Shown here: in pieces, positions 1 to 10,975 of the stretch | Layout: every line of letters starts with the position of its first letter | How positions within the stretch are numbered: position 1 is the stretch's first letter | Assembly (NCBI GenBank): GCA_930367215.1 | Contig: OV884057.1 | Span: 251,002,830 to 251,066,829, forward strand | Length of the DNA: 64,000 nucleotides | Source: Pollenia angustigena | Taxonomy: Eukaryota > Arthropoda > Insecta > Diptera > Polleniidae | Reading direction: 5' to 3' | Program-made: the position numbers and the translations under genes | Notes under the pieces: generated by a model | The model's input: the letters and a program-made list of their open reading frames with translations, nothing else | What the model was told of the DNA's origin: nothing | The model's database searches: none

Positions 1-741
1 AAAAAATATAATAAACGCGTTATTGGCGTCAAGTTTCCATAATTTTGTATGAAATATTTAACGCTCTTTTTCCATTTTTTTATTTGATCGTAAGCAACAC
101 TTCTTTATGTGAAATATAAGAACAACAACAAAAAACACACACAGGCTATTTTTGGACGCTTTAAAAAGTGCAACTATAAGAAAAACAATAGCAGAAACAA
201 CATTACAAGAAACAAAATCCCGTATTCAATTTTTTAAAACTGTTTAGTTAAATACATCAAATAAAAAAATAGAATGATGGCGAAAAACATATCGAGTCGG
301 TCTGCTGCTGTTTTTAGTTACATTTCTTCTTTAGCAAAGGAAAGGATACAGCAACAGAGAGAGATAAAGAAAAACATTGCGTTGTGTGTAAAAATAAGAC
401 TTCGTTCAAAAATTATTCCAACAAAAAAAAAGTGTCTCAAAGCCAGCCGGCGGCTCTGCTCTGCCGTCATCTTCTCATACAGTGCTTGCTTGCGTGCGCG
501 TCATTGCTTGTGCAAAAACTTTTTTTTTTAATTTTGAAATTTAGTATTTGAATTTCAGTAAACTTTTTGTTTGATTCAGTTAAATTATTTGTTTGAAAAA
601 ATCAGTGTTTTTTTTCAATAAATGAAATGCAAATAAATTGTTTGAATATGCGAATTTGTTTATAGGACCGATTTCAGACAAAAAATTGTTTGATTCTACA
701 AATTTTTTGTTTGAATTGGAAAAATAATTTTTTCTGTGTAC
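1..741. mobile_element. Non-coding TIR element A, right part (left copy)
   Basis: Right-hand part of the element seen whole at 7593-8476. It ends in TTTTTTCTGTGTAC, the complement of the GTACACAGAAAAAA start of the full copy. The interior is AT-rich with many TTTGTTTGAA motifs near the end (about 565-720). A conserved core around 205-360 is shared with the TIR element at 52935-53749. Short open stretches inside have no coding character. Confidence 0.75.
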
Positions 742-822
742 TGTAGTGTAAGATGTTAGATGTAGTGTGTTTATTTTTGTTTTCACTTGTTTGCCCTATA
801 GCCCAATATATTTTTATGCAGC

Positions 823-1251
823 TGTAGGGTACCAGCTCGATGGTCAGGCGTTCTTGCGAACTGCCAAATTAAGAGACTAAAAATAATCAACAAGGCAACA
901 AGTGCCACTTTACGTTTTCAAATCTAAAGTCTGATTTATTTGTGGGCTACAGCCCTTTTTATACTAATTTAATCCTATTGCCTACTTATTCTAACTTATA
1001 GTATTAATTCTTAAAATCTATGCCTCTCTCTTAATACTATGGAATCATCATTGCTTTACCCTTTGTATTGTGCTGTGACCAATCAGAATGAATGAGTGAG
1101 GAATGTACTCATTTACATTAGACAATCAAAATTATGTCACTTACATTCTGATTGATCTGCTTCACCATTGTATTGACTCATGTGTTCGAACACATTGAGT
1201 CATTGGGTAAATGCCGTTACTTGATCTTTTGTTTATGGCATTTACCCTACA
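823..1251 (-). repeat. Candidate LTR of a retrotransposon (left copy)
   Basis: Read on the minus strand, the block starts TGTAGGGTAAATGCC and ends GGTACCCTACA, so it has TG...CA ends inside a 9-bp inverted repeat (TGTAGGGTA/TACCCTACA), as in LTRs. On that strand a TATAAAA box lies at about 953-964 and an AATAAA signal at 934-939, giving a U3-R-U5 order. No matching target duplication, primer-binding site or polypurine tract is evident beside it, so it may be one LTR of a broken element. The upstream part contains a near-perfect palindrome around TGTTCGAACA (1171-1199). Confidence 0.55.
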
Positions 1252-1740
1252 GTTATTCGGGTGGTATGTATATATTTCAAGTTGGATATTGGGTAAGCAG
1301 TGGACGCTTAGCAGGTACACTACGAATCGTGCGAATCGTGGAAGGCAGCAAGTGGTAACCTGTATTCAATACGTTTTCTGGCTCACTACCATCAGCAATT
1401 CTCAACTCTGCGCGACGGAGATAGATCGGACATGCTTTGCTCCCACCAGAATCCAACTTAACCAGGAATGCAATTGACTGAAATTCCCAAGGCAGTCGAT
1501 GTAGGGGTCACCAAAGCCACACATTTCGACGAAAGCTGGGGATAGATGCTTCCAAAATAAATATATCGAGGAGCGAACTGAAGCCACTTGCAGCAGACAA
1601 ATAAGAATAGAACTCAATCGTCGAGGCCCTTTGCTCCTTAAAGGAATAAAAGGAATTTATATATTTTTTTAAATATAATGCCTTTAACTCTATTCTATGT
1701 CTTTTGAATCAAAATCACCCCTCACCAACCATCTTTCGCA
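1252..1740. other. Unassigned block beside LTR (left copy)
   Basis: This stretch is less AT-rich than its surroundings and has short open frames on the minus strand that could be remnant retroelement coding sequence upstream of the LTR. I recognise no domain. It is repeated at 8986-9474. Confidence 0.3.
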
Positions 1741-1773
1741 CTTTGAAATCGTTTAAGCATATTCAAGATCACC

Positions 1774-2244
1774 TTGAATATGCCATACTTCTTCCGAAAT
1801 AATGCTGGAGAGGCAGTTACCGTTAATGGAGACCGGTATAGAGCCATGATAACCGACTATTTTGTTCCCGAATTGGATGGCATGAATGTGGATGAATTGT
1901 GGTTCCAACAAGACGGCGCTACATGCCACACAGCGCACGCCACAATCGATTTATTGAAGGAAACATTCGATGAGCGCATAATTTCGCGGAATGGACCTGT
2001 CAATTGGCCACCAAGATCGTGTGATTTGACACCATTGGATTAATTTCTTTGGAGATATGTGAAGTCGCTCGTCTACGCCAACAAACCAGAAACGTTAGGG
2101 GAATTGGAAGCCAACATTCGTGGCGTTATTGCCGACATACGGCCCCATATGCTCGAAAAAGTGCTGGAAAATTGGACCTGTAGAATTGGCTTTATTCGAG
2201 CCAGCCGCGGCGGCCACATGCCTGAAATCATATTTAAACATTAA
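1774..2244 (+). pseudogene. Mariner (DD41D, rosa-type) transposase C-terminal pseudogene, left copy
   Basis: C-terminal part of a cut-and-paste transposase of the Tc1/mariner superfamily; the N-terminal DNA-binding half and the first catalytic Asp are missing. Homology starts at PYFFRNNAGEAVTVNG. The second catalytic Asp is in WFQQDGATCHTA and the third acidic residue is an Asp in CDLTPLD, with 41 residues between them, which marks the DD41D (rosa) group. A TAA at 2041-2043 replaces the expected Tyr before FLW; the same frame then continues (YVKSLVY...RASRGGHMPEIIFKH) to the natural stop at 2244. The 3' terminal repeat is probably AAAAAAACACCCGA ending at ~2350 next to a TA, the same end as the mariner at 35813-39032. 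The element is therefore 5' truncated and dead. Family call is firm. Confidence 0.88.
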
Positions 2245-2455
2245 TGGCATAAAATTATCCTTCCAATAAAGCCAAATTGATGGTCATTAAAACGATTTTC
2301 TTGTGTTTTATTTCAATTCGAAGTTCTATACCACTGAAAAAAACACCCGATATGTATATTTATATATAAAGTATTAATCGCTTAAATGTATTTATCTATT
2401 TCACATGCTTGCGTGGTATTAAATATATTAAGAAACAAACTTAATTATAAAAAAG

Positions 2456-3235
2456 AGTAATTTTTGGGCTTCAGTTTATTGGCTATAACTCAGCCATTTT
2501 TTAACTGATTTGACATATTTATATACCGACGTGTTTAAAAACATATTTACCATTTATTTGGGTTATAAAACTAGGACTCGGAAAGATCTATGGTTCCCGA
2601 TAATGGGTATATTTCACAAAAAAAAAATTGTATTTTGGTCATAACTTTTTGTATCTGAACCGATTTTTCGTGGTTTTCAGAAAATATTTTGTACTAAAGA
2701 TCTTTTGATATATAAGGGGTAACCATAGGTCATATGACGGTCCAAAAATTCTTGTTTTTATAAAATTTTCGGTATTTTTTGTACGGGAGGTACCACGCCC
2801 ACTTTTCCAATCCCGACCACATTTTGTGCGATGCTGTGTATTGATAACCTGAATTTGTATACCTAATTTGGAAACTTTGGCTCTTGCCGTTCTCCAGAAA
2901 TACAGAAAAAAGTAATAAAAATACAACAGTAAGGGATTTATGGAAAAAATTAGAGGTAGTCGTGGTTTTTTGCTCATTCTCAGCCATTTTTGGACTGATC
3001 TGGCTGAATTTCAATAGCAAAATTATAATAAGCATACTGACCATACATATATACCAACCAATTACTCATCATATGGGGGCTTCGGAAAACTCATTTCAAC
3101 AGACAGACGAGCAACCGGATTTGAACTCCCTTCTTATAAGGATACAGAATATATGCCTTTTCTAGGGTCTATGATTAATATTGTAGAAACTACAAACGGA
3201 AGATGTCAAAGTTATATATACCCTTTTACCTTCGG
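2456..3235. repeat. Unclassified dispersed repeat (left copy)
   Basis: The block contains CTGAACCGATTTTTCG, then TACTAAAGATCT and GGTACCACGCCCAC. The same ordered landmarks recur at 22796-23110, so it is a dispersed family. It ends near a short hairpin CCTTCGGTGAAGG at ~3229-3241. No coding sequence is convincing. A non-autonomous DNA element is possible, but I see no clear terminal repeats. Confidence 0.55.
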
Positions 3236-3241
3236 TGAAGG

Positions 3242-5323
3242 TTATAAAAATAAGACAAATTTCTCTTCTTTTTATTTTATCTTTTTTTCGGGGGTTTAAA
3301 TCATTTTTAATTTTACGAGTCTGAACCTCAACTCAACGAAAATATTTTTAAAATTATGAATTTTAAATTTTATGACATTTTTTTATGAACACTAAAGTTT
3401 ATTAAACATTCATTACATTTTATTTTATTTTTTTAAATGTTTTGTTTTGCAGAGGAAAATATATAAAAAATATTAATTAAATGTTTATAAAGCCAAACAA
3501 TAAAAAAAGTATGGAAATAAAATTGTTCAATAATAAACTCTAAAGAATTCTCATAAAAAGGAAGAATATGTTTTTGAGTATGAATTTGACGAAGGTTGTA
3601 TGCAGAAGGATTTGCAAGGAATAAATATTCACAACATTAAGAAAAATTAATTTGGAATTTAATAAAAAGACCTTCGGTTGAATCTTGTCATATTAAAATC
3701 ACTTCACTTCTGAATTAGAAAAATGTAAAAAAATTAAGAAAAGCCATATTTAAAAGAGTTGAATTCGTTTAAATTGAACAATGATCCCAAAAGTAAAAAA
3801 AAAATATCGTCTTATTGTACATTAGTGCTTACATGCTTAAAGGCGCGAATATAGCGAATACGAGCGGCTATCACCACTGAATTCAGCGTAGTCGCATCAT
3901 CTTTACGAGTGGGTATCCCACTTGTTAAAATTTGCGACGAGAGCAGTGTAATCAGCCTTATTTTTAAAGTTTCAAAATATTTTCTTATAATGTAGTTAAA
4001 AAAGTGTGCAATTTTGGAAAAAGATACTTAAGAAGATAGAAAATACTATTTTATAAAGTATTTAAAAAAAACTACAATAGTAGTGAATTTTCCATGCCTG
4101 ATTCCAACATATTTTCATATTCATATTTGCATAAATGTTCATTTTGTATTCTCATTGTTACAATATTTCCATTGAACTGAAATACAACATGCATATTTAA
4201 TGACTTCCTTTTTTGGGATTAACAACTTTCCATATGTAGATTTGATTGACACATCTCAAATAAAAATAATATTATAGCTTAATTAAAAATGTTCGATTTG
4301 ATTAAATGGTTCTTAAAAGAAACGAAAACAAAATTGGCAAAATTTCAGCACCTGTGCGAAAGGGATTTTCGATTTCCATTAAAAAAAAAAGCACGAAAAA
4401 AGAACCCAACAATATGACAAACCTCTACGATTGCTACATTTAGCAGTCATACATATGGTATGTGAAATATGCGTATATATTTAATACATACGGAATATTC
4501 ATTCAGGTTTTTTATTTGTTTTCTTTTGCTGCCTTTATTGTCAATGATTTTTAGCAGCCATACGTAAAATGGTTTTTTCCAGTCTCTTTATTCGTTTTTT
4601 GTTAAACTTTTTTTCTTTTTCGTAACTTTTGTCGTTTTTCTTGTCGCGTATTTGCTGTATGAATTGTTGAATTTTAAACTTTTCTCCTTTCATGCCCTCA
4701 TCTGCTTTTTGTTGTGATGTTCAGTTGTGTTGTGATATTTTCCCGCACGATTTCCGTGTATGACTGCACAAAGCCCCTGTATCAGATCACATGACAAACG
4801 CAAATTTACACAAAGCATTGTGTATACGCAACGTATTCCAATATTACTTTGTATCTCTTGTATGACTTACAATCAAACATATGTTTTTAAATATGTGTGG
4901 ACTTTGTGTGTTTAAGTGCGTGTGTGTTAGACAAAGGAAAATTTATCTTTATACTTTTGTATACACACAGTAACAATAACATTTACTTGTATGCTTAATA
5001 TGTGTACTCATGTATGTATTTGTGTGTGTATGTGTGCATGAAAACATGGGATATTCTAACTATAATTCAAAATCTCTTTTTGTAACTACCAAAGCTTATG
5101 TATGACATGAAAAAACCATTATCGTTTCAGCCCCACTCAGACAAACACACACAAACTCATACTCAAATACATGTAAGCGGATACACACAAAAAGGCAATC
5201 AAAAAAAAAAAAAAAATATATTCATATGTAAAACTGGTTTTCAATGTTGATAAGGGCACCAGTCAGAAAATGAAAGAGTCAAATATTTGAAAAAATTCAA
5301 TGCATTTTACGTGCGTTAAGGGT
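3242..5323. other. AT-rich spacer with short simple repeats (left copy)
   Basis: There is no recognisable gene. 3817-4000 shares an ordered set of phrases (GTACATTAGTG, TATCACC, CTTGTTAAAATTTG) with 18489-18640, so part of it is a dispersed repeat. 4890-5040 and 5140-5190 are rich in irregular TG/CA repeats, with an A15 run near 5200. Confidence 0.6.
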
Positions 5324-6297
5324 GTAAAGGAAAAAACATGTAAAATCAATTAAAATGGATAATCATTCAGGAAAGCAAATTTCGATCTACCAAATGTTAA
5401 AATACAATTTGGTTTAAGGATTGATGTTTGACTAATGACGTCAGCAGTCGTCGATGGCTGCGAGTGTAAGACGGCAAATCCATCTGAGGAGATCGAGTGG
5501 TTGCGATCGAAACATGTCATGGTAACCTGCCGGCCAGGGTTCGAGCCCGAGCCACGTCAAGAATGAAAGATTGTCAATAACAATTTTAATTGATTTTCAT
5601 GTTGTAAAATTCCTTTCTTCATAAAAATAATTTAATAAAAATTAAATTTCATGAACTTAAGCCTAATTAAAAATATTAAAAATTTGGATTAAAAACCATA
5701 AATAGTTCAACAAAATAACCACAATACTAATTATTGTTAAAAGCTAAGGCACGAGCTCTATGTGTACATTTGTCCTTCAAGTTGTGCTGAAAAAGGTCAA
5801 CAGAAAAGAGAAAGACAAAGTGAAAAAACAAAAAATGTACTTGGACTTCAGGAAAAATTCTTGACGAAAGTACGAAAAAAACAGAAGTAAAGGAAAAAAC
5901 ATGTAAAATCAATTAAAATGGATAATCATTCAGGAAAGCAAATTTCGATCTACCAAATGTTAAAATACAATTTGGTTTAAGGATTGATGTTTGACTAATG
6001 ACGTCAGCAGTCGTCGATGGCTGCGAGTGTAAGACGGCAAATCCATCTGAGGAGATCGAGTGGTTGCGATCGAAACATGTCATGGTAACCTGCCGGCCAG
6101 GGTTCGAGCCCGAGCCACGTCAAGAATGAAAGATTGTCAATAACAATTTTAATTGATTTTCATGTTGTAAAATTCCTTTCTTCATAAAAATAATTTAATA
6201 AAAATTAAATTTCATGAACTTAAGCCTAATTAAAAATATTAAAAATTTGGATTAAAAACCATAAATAGTTCAACAAAATAACCACAATACTAATTAT
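5324..6297 (+). repeat. Tandem pair of ~563-bp tRNA-like repeats
   Basis: The unit starting GTAAAGGAAAAAACATG at 5324 recurs at 5887, a period of 563. The first unit lacks its 5' part and the second is complete, beginning near 5732 with GCTAAGGCACGAGCTC and ending ACCACAATACTAATTAT at 6297. Each unit contains a tRNA-like pol III promoter: GAGTGGTTGCGATC (A-box-like, ~5498 and ~6059) about 40 bp before GGGTTCGAGCCC (B-box-like, ~5539 and ~6102). Reversed copies lie at 15136-16206 and fragments at 35495-35670 and ~40719-40800. A tRNA-derived SINE that has formed tandem arrays is the best guess; a satellite is the alternative. Confidence 0.7.
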
Positions 6298-7592
6298 TTG
6301 TAAAAACAATAAACTTACGTTTTATTATATGAAAAATACATTTGTTTATAATTAATTTACTTTAAAACAGACCGCGGCAAAGCTACTGCACCGTGCTCTT
6401 TTCTCTTTTGATATCACACCTACGTGCACTCTTGATCACTTGAATAAACCCAAAAGTCTCGCTTGAGCTTTCACACTAGGCAGTTTTTTATTTATTTATT
6501 TTATATGTACAATGATCTAAAATGGCGTAGATGCGATACAATTAGAAAAAAATTTAATTTAAAGAAAACAATTATTTTCTATTTGGCAGATTTTTAAATA
6601 TTTAAATAAATTTATATAAGTTTTAAAGTCAAAACAGTCATATTTCAAACACCTGTATGATCCAATTTCGATTGCTGTATGTTTTGTTATTGCATTTTCA
6701 ATAAATTACTTTTTAAGCATAAGAACGAATCATTTTCGAATCTTTTTTCAAGCGCGCAAGTGATTAATCAGTTTTTAATCGTCAAAAGTACTCGAGGAAG
6801 ACTTAGTTAGGTGATTTTTGATAAAACCATTTTCCAAATGCTAGTAGGGCGCACTCATATTAATTTCACTTGTTAGTATGAGTGAATCAGAGTAGTTTAG
6901 TTTAAAAGATTTCTACGCACTTGTACTTAAAATTGCATGAGTCAGTATGAGTAGCGAAAAAACGATTCATTGCTGATATTTGGTGCGTATACCCTTTATG
7001 AAAGGCGGGCGGGTGTTTAGTGTCGTTAAAAACAAAGAATAAAAAGGCGGATGAGGCCACATTTCCAACAACTATTTTCTTAAACGTTTTTGATTGGTCT
7101 TTAATAAATATTACATCCTCATGTCTGGTCACTTTTTCCAAACATGTTCCATCAATTTCTCGCTCTAAACGAATAAGCTGCATTCGTTACCGATTCCCTG
7201 TGATTGTATAGTGCGACTTTTGTAGCTCTTAATAGATTTGACACTTTAAGATCCACCCAATACAGACCATTATTTTGGCGTCATAAATATTCTGCTTAAG
7301 CACTGATTCGTCCAGTCGGCCGGGCTTAACTTTCACTAAGGATTGTGGTACTGGATCAATGTTCAACCGCCAGTAATGACTTGATGCAAAACTGATTTCT
7401 TTTTATGTCATTAAAGTAGAATTTCGTTCCCGAAAACAATTCGTGTGGTACTTAATTTCCATACTTTTGGATAAATTCTAATGCTTGCAAACGTCTTGAA
7501 ATTGCTGCTTAAAAGGCTTTCAATGATTTAGCGAGTTCTCTTTCAGCTTAACTACAATTTTCATAGATTAATGCCTCCAATTCAGTTGTCTT
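6298..7592. other. Unassigned region with weak coding-like block on minus strand
   Basis: 6298-6900 is AT-rich with nothing recognisable. 6900-7400 is richer in GC and has open minus-strand segments in more than one frame, for example one containing DGTCLEKVTRHEDV and, upstream, NIDPVPQSLVKVKPGRLDE. This could be a decayed retroelement or an old exon; I cannot name a family. Confidence 0.3.
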
Positions 7593-8476
7593 GTACACAG
7601 AAAAAATTATTGCCGAATTATTTTCAAACAAACGGTTGTTTGAAAATTTTTTTTATTTCTATAAATTTTTTTACTGATTCAAACAATATTTTTGTTTGAT
7701 TTTTATTTAACCAACAAAAATGTGGACAACTCTTAAAAAATATAATAAACGCGTTATTGGCGTCAAGTTTCCATAATTTTGTATGAAATATTTAACGCTC
7801 TTTTTCCATTTTTTTATTTGATCGTAAGCAACACTTCTTTATGTGAAATATAAGAACAACAACAAAAAACACACACAGGCTATTTTTGGACGCTTTAAAA
7901 AGTGCAACTATAAGAAAAACAATAGCAGAAACAACATTACAAGAAACAAAATCCCGTATTCAATTTTTTAAAACTGTTTAGTTAAATACATCAAATAAAA
8001 AAATAGAATGATGGCGAAAAACATATCGAGTCGGTCTGCTGCTGTTTTTAGTTACATTTCTTCTTTAGCAAAGGAAAGGATACAGCAACAGAGAGAGATA
8101 AAGAAAAACATTGCGTTGTGTGTAAAAATAAGACTTCGTTCAAAAATTATTCCAACAAAAAAAAAGTGTCTCAAAGCCAGCCGGCGGCTCTGCTCTGCCG
8201 TCATCTTCTCATACAGTGCTTGCTTGCGTGCGCGTCATTGCTTGTGCAAAAACTTTTTTTTTTAATTTTGAAATTTAGTATTTGAATTTCAGTAAACTTT
8301 TTGTTTGATTCAGTTAAATTATTTGTTTGAAAAAATCAGTGTTTTTTTTCAATAAATGAAATGCAAATAAATTGTTTGAATATGCGAATTTGTTTATAGG
8401 ACCGATTTCAGACAAAAAATTGTTTGATTCTACAAATTTTTTGTTTGAATTGGAAAAATAATTTTTTCTGTGTACT
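7593..8476. mobile_element. Non-coding TIR element A, full copy
   Basis: The ends are a perfect 19-bp inverted repeat, GTACACAGAAAAAATTATT on the left and its complement on the right. Subterminal regions are packed with a palindrome-forming motif, TTTCAAACAA / TTGTTTGAAA (7621-7646, ~7678-7700, 8300-8340, ~8370-8450). There is no transposase. It belongs with the similar-ended elements at 24926-25153, 32955-33874 and 52935-53749. No clear target duplication is seen. Confidence 0.8.
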
Positions 8477-8556
8477 GTAGTGTAAGATGTTAGATGTAGT
8501 GTGTTTATTTTTGTTTTCACTTGTTTGCCCTATAGCCCAATATATTTTTATGCAGC

Positions 8557-8985
8557 TGTAGGGTACCAGCTCGATGGTCAGGCGTTCTTGCGAACTGCCA
8601 AATTAAGAGACTAAAAATAATCAACAAGGCAACAAGTGCCACTTTACGTTTTCAAATCTAAAGTCTGATTTATTTGTGGGCTACAGCCCTTTTTATACTA
8701 ATTTAATCCTATTGCCTACTTATTCTAACTTATAGTATTAATTCTTAAAATCTATGCCTCTCTCTTAATACTATGGAATCATCATTGCTTTACCCTTTGT
8801 ATTGTGCTGTGACCAATCAGAATGAATGAGTGAGGAATGTACTCATTTACATTAGACAATCAAAATTATGTCACTTACATTCTGATTGATCTGCTTCACC
8901 ATTGTATTGACTCATGTGTTCGAACACATTGAGTCATTGGGTAAATGCCGTTACTTGATCTTTTGTTTATGGCATTTACCCTACA
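8557..8985 (-). repeat. Candidate LTR (right copy)
   Basis: Identical copy of the LTR-like block at 823-1251 within the segmental duplication: TG...CA ends, TATA box and AATAAA signal on the minus strand. Confidence 0.55.
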
Positions 8986-9507
8986 GTTATTCGGGTGGTA
9001 TGTATATATTTCAAGTTGGATATTGGGTAAGCAGTGGACGCTTAGCAGGTACACTACGAATCGTGCGAATCGTGGAAGGCAGCAAGTGGTAACCTGTATT
9101 CAATACGTTTTCTGGCTCACTACCATCAGCAATTCTCAACTCTGCGCGACGGAGATAGATCGGACATGCTTTGCTCCCACCAGAATCCAACTTAACCAGG
9201 AATGCAATTGACTGAAATTCCCAAGGCAGTCGATGTAGGGGTCACCAAAGCCACACATTTCGACGAAAGCTGGGGATAGATGCTTCCAAAATAAATATAT
9301 CGAGGAGCGAACTGAAGCCACTTGCAGCAGACAAATAAGAATAGAACTCAATCGTCGAGGCCCTTTGCTCCTTAAAGGAATAAAAGGAATTTATATATTT
9401 TTTTAAATATAATGCCTTTAACTCTATTCTATGTCTTTTGAATCAAAATCACCCCTCACCAACCATCTTTCGCACTTTGAAATCGTTTAAGCATATTCAA
9501 GATCACC

Positions 9508-9978
9508 TTGAATATGCCATACTTCTTCCGAAATAATGCTGGAGAGGCAGTTACCGTTAATGGAGACCGGTATAGAGCCATGATAACCGACTATTTTGTT
9601 CCCGAATTGGATGGCATGAATGTGGATGAATTGTGGTTCCAACAAGACGGCGCTACATGCCACACAGCGCACGCCACAATCGATTTATTGAAGGAAACAT
9701 TCGATGAGCGCATAATTTCGCGGAATGGACCTGTCAATTGGCCACCAAGATCGTGTGATTTGACACCATTGGATTAATTTCTTTGGAGATATGTGAAGTC
9801 GCTCGTCTACGCCAACAAACCAGAAACGTTAGGGGAATTGGAAGCCAACATTCGTGGCGTTATTGCCGACATACGGCCCCATATGCTCGAAAAAGTGCTG
9901 GAAAATTGGACCTGTAGAATTGGCTTTATTCGAGCCAGCCGCGGCGGCCACATGCCTGAAATCATATTTAAACATTAA
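9508..9978 (+). pseudogene. Mariner (DD41D) transposase C-terminal pseudogene, right copy
   Basis: Identical to 1774-2244, including the premature TAA (9775-9777). The shared stop shows that the inactivating change predates the segmental duplication. Confidence 0.88.
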
Positions 9979-10189
9979 TGGCATAAAATTATCCTTCCAA
10001 TAAAGCCAAATTGATGGTCATTAAAACGATTTTCTTGTGTTTTATTTCAATTCGAAGTTCTATACCACTGAAAAAAACACCCGATATGTATATTTATATA
10101 TAAAGTATTAATCGCTTAAATGTATTTATCTATTTCACATGCTTGCGTGGTATTAAATATATTAAGAAACAAACTTAATTATAAAAAAG

Positions 10190-10969
10190 AGTAATTTTTG
10201 GGCTTCAGTTTATTGGCTATAACTCAGCCATTTTTTAACTGATTTGACATATTTATATACCGACGTGTTTAAAAACATATTTACCATTTATTTGGGTTAT
10301 AAAACTAGGACTCGGAAAGATCTATGGTTCCCGATAATGGGTATATTTCACAAAAAAAAAATTGTATTTTGGTCATAACTTTTTGTATCTGAACCGATTT
10401 TTCGTGGTTTTCAGAAAATATTTTGTACTAAAGATCTTTTGATATATAAGGGGTAACCATAGGTCATATGACGGTCCAAAAATTCTTGTTTTTATAAAAT
10501 TTTCGGTATTTTTTGTACGGGAGGTACCACGCCCACTTTTCCAATCCCGACCACATTTTGTGCGATGCTGTGTATTGATAACCTGAATTTGTATACCTAA
10601 TTTGGAAACTTTGGCTCTTGCCGTTCTCCAGAAATACAGAAAAAAGTAATAAAAATACAACAGTAAGGGATTTATGGAAAAAATTAGAGGTAGTCGTGGT
10701 TTTTTGCTCATTCTCAGCCATTTTTGGACTGATCTGGCTGAATTTCAATAGCAAAATTATAATAAGCATACTGACCATACATATATACCAACCAATTACT
10801 CATCATATGGGGGCTTCGGAAAACTCATTTCAACAGACAGACGAGCAACCGGATTTGAACTCCCTTCTTATAAGGATACAGAATATATGCCTTTTCTAGG
10901 GTCTATGATTAATATTGTAGAAACTACAAACGGAAGATGTCAAAGTTATATATACCCTTTTACCTTCGG
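10190..10969. repeat. Unclassified dispersed repeat (right copy)
   Basis: Copy of 2456-3235 within the segmental duplication. Confidence 0.55.
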
Positions 10970-10975
10970 TGAAGG

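Larger units (their letters stand above)
1..5328 (+). repeat. Segmental direct duplication, left copy
   Basis: Every stretch I compared between 1-5328 and 7735-13062 matches base for base at a constant offset of 7734, including non-coding parts. The right end is exact: both copies read GGTGTAAA, then the left copy continues into a tRNA-like repeat (GGAAAAAACATG) and the right copy into TCGCACATCAG. The left end lies before the window. Lack of divergence in neutral sequence means either a very recent duplication or an assembly artefact such as two haplotypes placed in tandem. Confidence 0.95.

Noticed and set aside
274..531. 85-codon open frame, repeated at 8008-8265
   Set aside because: It lies inside non-coding TIR element A. 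Its composition follows A/T runs and Cys-rich GC patches, and the homologous part of the element at 52935 has no such frame.
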